Below are positions 13,659 through 13,731 of a stretch of DNA of 13,731 nt, one piece after another. This DNA is from a bacterium (lineage in GTDB: Bacteria > JACRDZ01 > JAJRWM01). The stretch spans positions 1 to 13,731 of the forward strand of contig JAJRWM010000193.1 in NCBI GenBank assembly GCA_024276815.1, in the 5' to 3' direction. Each line of letters begins with the position of its first letter. The stretch's first letter is position 1. The notes beneath the pieces were generated by a model. The model did not search any database and had not been told where the DNA came from. It saw nothing but the letters and a program-made list of their open reading frames with translations. The position numbers were made by a program, and so were the translations under genes.

Positions 13659-13731
13659 CATGTTTACCAATATACCATAATTATACCAAATTAATACCGC
13701 GATATGCTTATTACGTGGGCGTATGCGGGGG
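13659..13731. other. AT-rich tail after the last gene
   Basis: Seventy-three bases to the window edge with no gene start that I can support. It is AT-rich up to about 13698 and then GC-richer (GTGGGCGTATGCGGGGG). No hairpin followed by a T run is visible, so I do not call a terminator. It contains the ATACC repeats listed separately and may be the upstream region of a gene beyond the window. Confidence 0.5.
13672..13698 (+). repeat. three ATACC direct repeats at 11-base spacing
   Basis: ATACC begins at 13672, 13683 and 13694, exactly 11 bases apart, about one helical turn, with AT-only spacers (ATAATT, AAATTA). A related TTTACC lies at 13663-13668, out of this phase. Such phasing suits a protein binding on one face of the DNA, but the region is AT-rich and short, so chance is possible. 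Confidence 0.45.

Overview
The window looks like part of the chromosome of an anaerobic, Firmicutes-type bacterium, probably Clostridia. The signs are the dprA-topA pair (a familiar Firmicutes arrangement), a CarD-type regulator, SpoIIAA/RsbW-like partner-switching proteins, strong purine-rich ribosome binding sites, sigma-A-like promoters, and a COG3894-type ferredoxin/ASKHA protein of the kind that reactivates corrinoid proteins in acetogens and methylotrophic anaerobes. The genus cannot be fixed from the sequence. All supported genes are on the + strand, packed tightly, with no gene-free stretch over 300 bases. I see no tRNA, rRNA, CRISPR array, insertion sequence or phage gene.

Layout. 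(1) Bases 1-1393: the 3' part of a GAF-PAS sensor histidine kinase cut by the window edge. (2) 1472-3448: a metabolic run of folK (folate), panB (pantothenate) and pyrF (pyrimidine), with almost no spacing. (3) 3449-6786: a consensus-like promoter, then a STAS anti-sigma-factor antagonist, cheW, cheA and cheY. (4) 6787-8248: a leader with a possible second promoter inside a dyad, then an RsbW-like anti-sigma/serine kinase, a second single-domain response regulator and a CarD-like RNA polymerase-binding protein. (5) 8251-11705: dprA and topA, with a promoter candidate between them. (6) 11707-13658: a [2Fe-2S] ferredoxin-ASKHA corrinoid-activation protein. (7) A 73-base AT-rich tail with three ATACC words at 11-base intervals.

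Blocks 3 and 4 could form one signalling unit. A chemosensory core (CheW-CheA-CheY) is interleaved with both halves of a partner-switching module (STAS protein and RsbW-like kinase) and followed by CarD. No receptor, CheR, CheB or flagellar gene is present. The cluster may therefore control gene expression rather than, or as well as, motility; this is inference from gene order.

The most striking observation is that three otherwise well-preserved conserved genes are each broken by one minimal lesion. folK has an in-frame TAA at 1862-1864, cheA has an in-frame TAA at 5512-5514, and the corrinoid-activator gene has a one-base frameshift at a T run (12467-12471). In all three, the downstream sequence continues the family's conserved pattern without further damage. 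This points to consensus sequence errors, very recent mutation, or less probably recoding. No clearly novel system is proven in the window.
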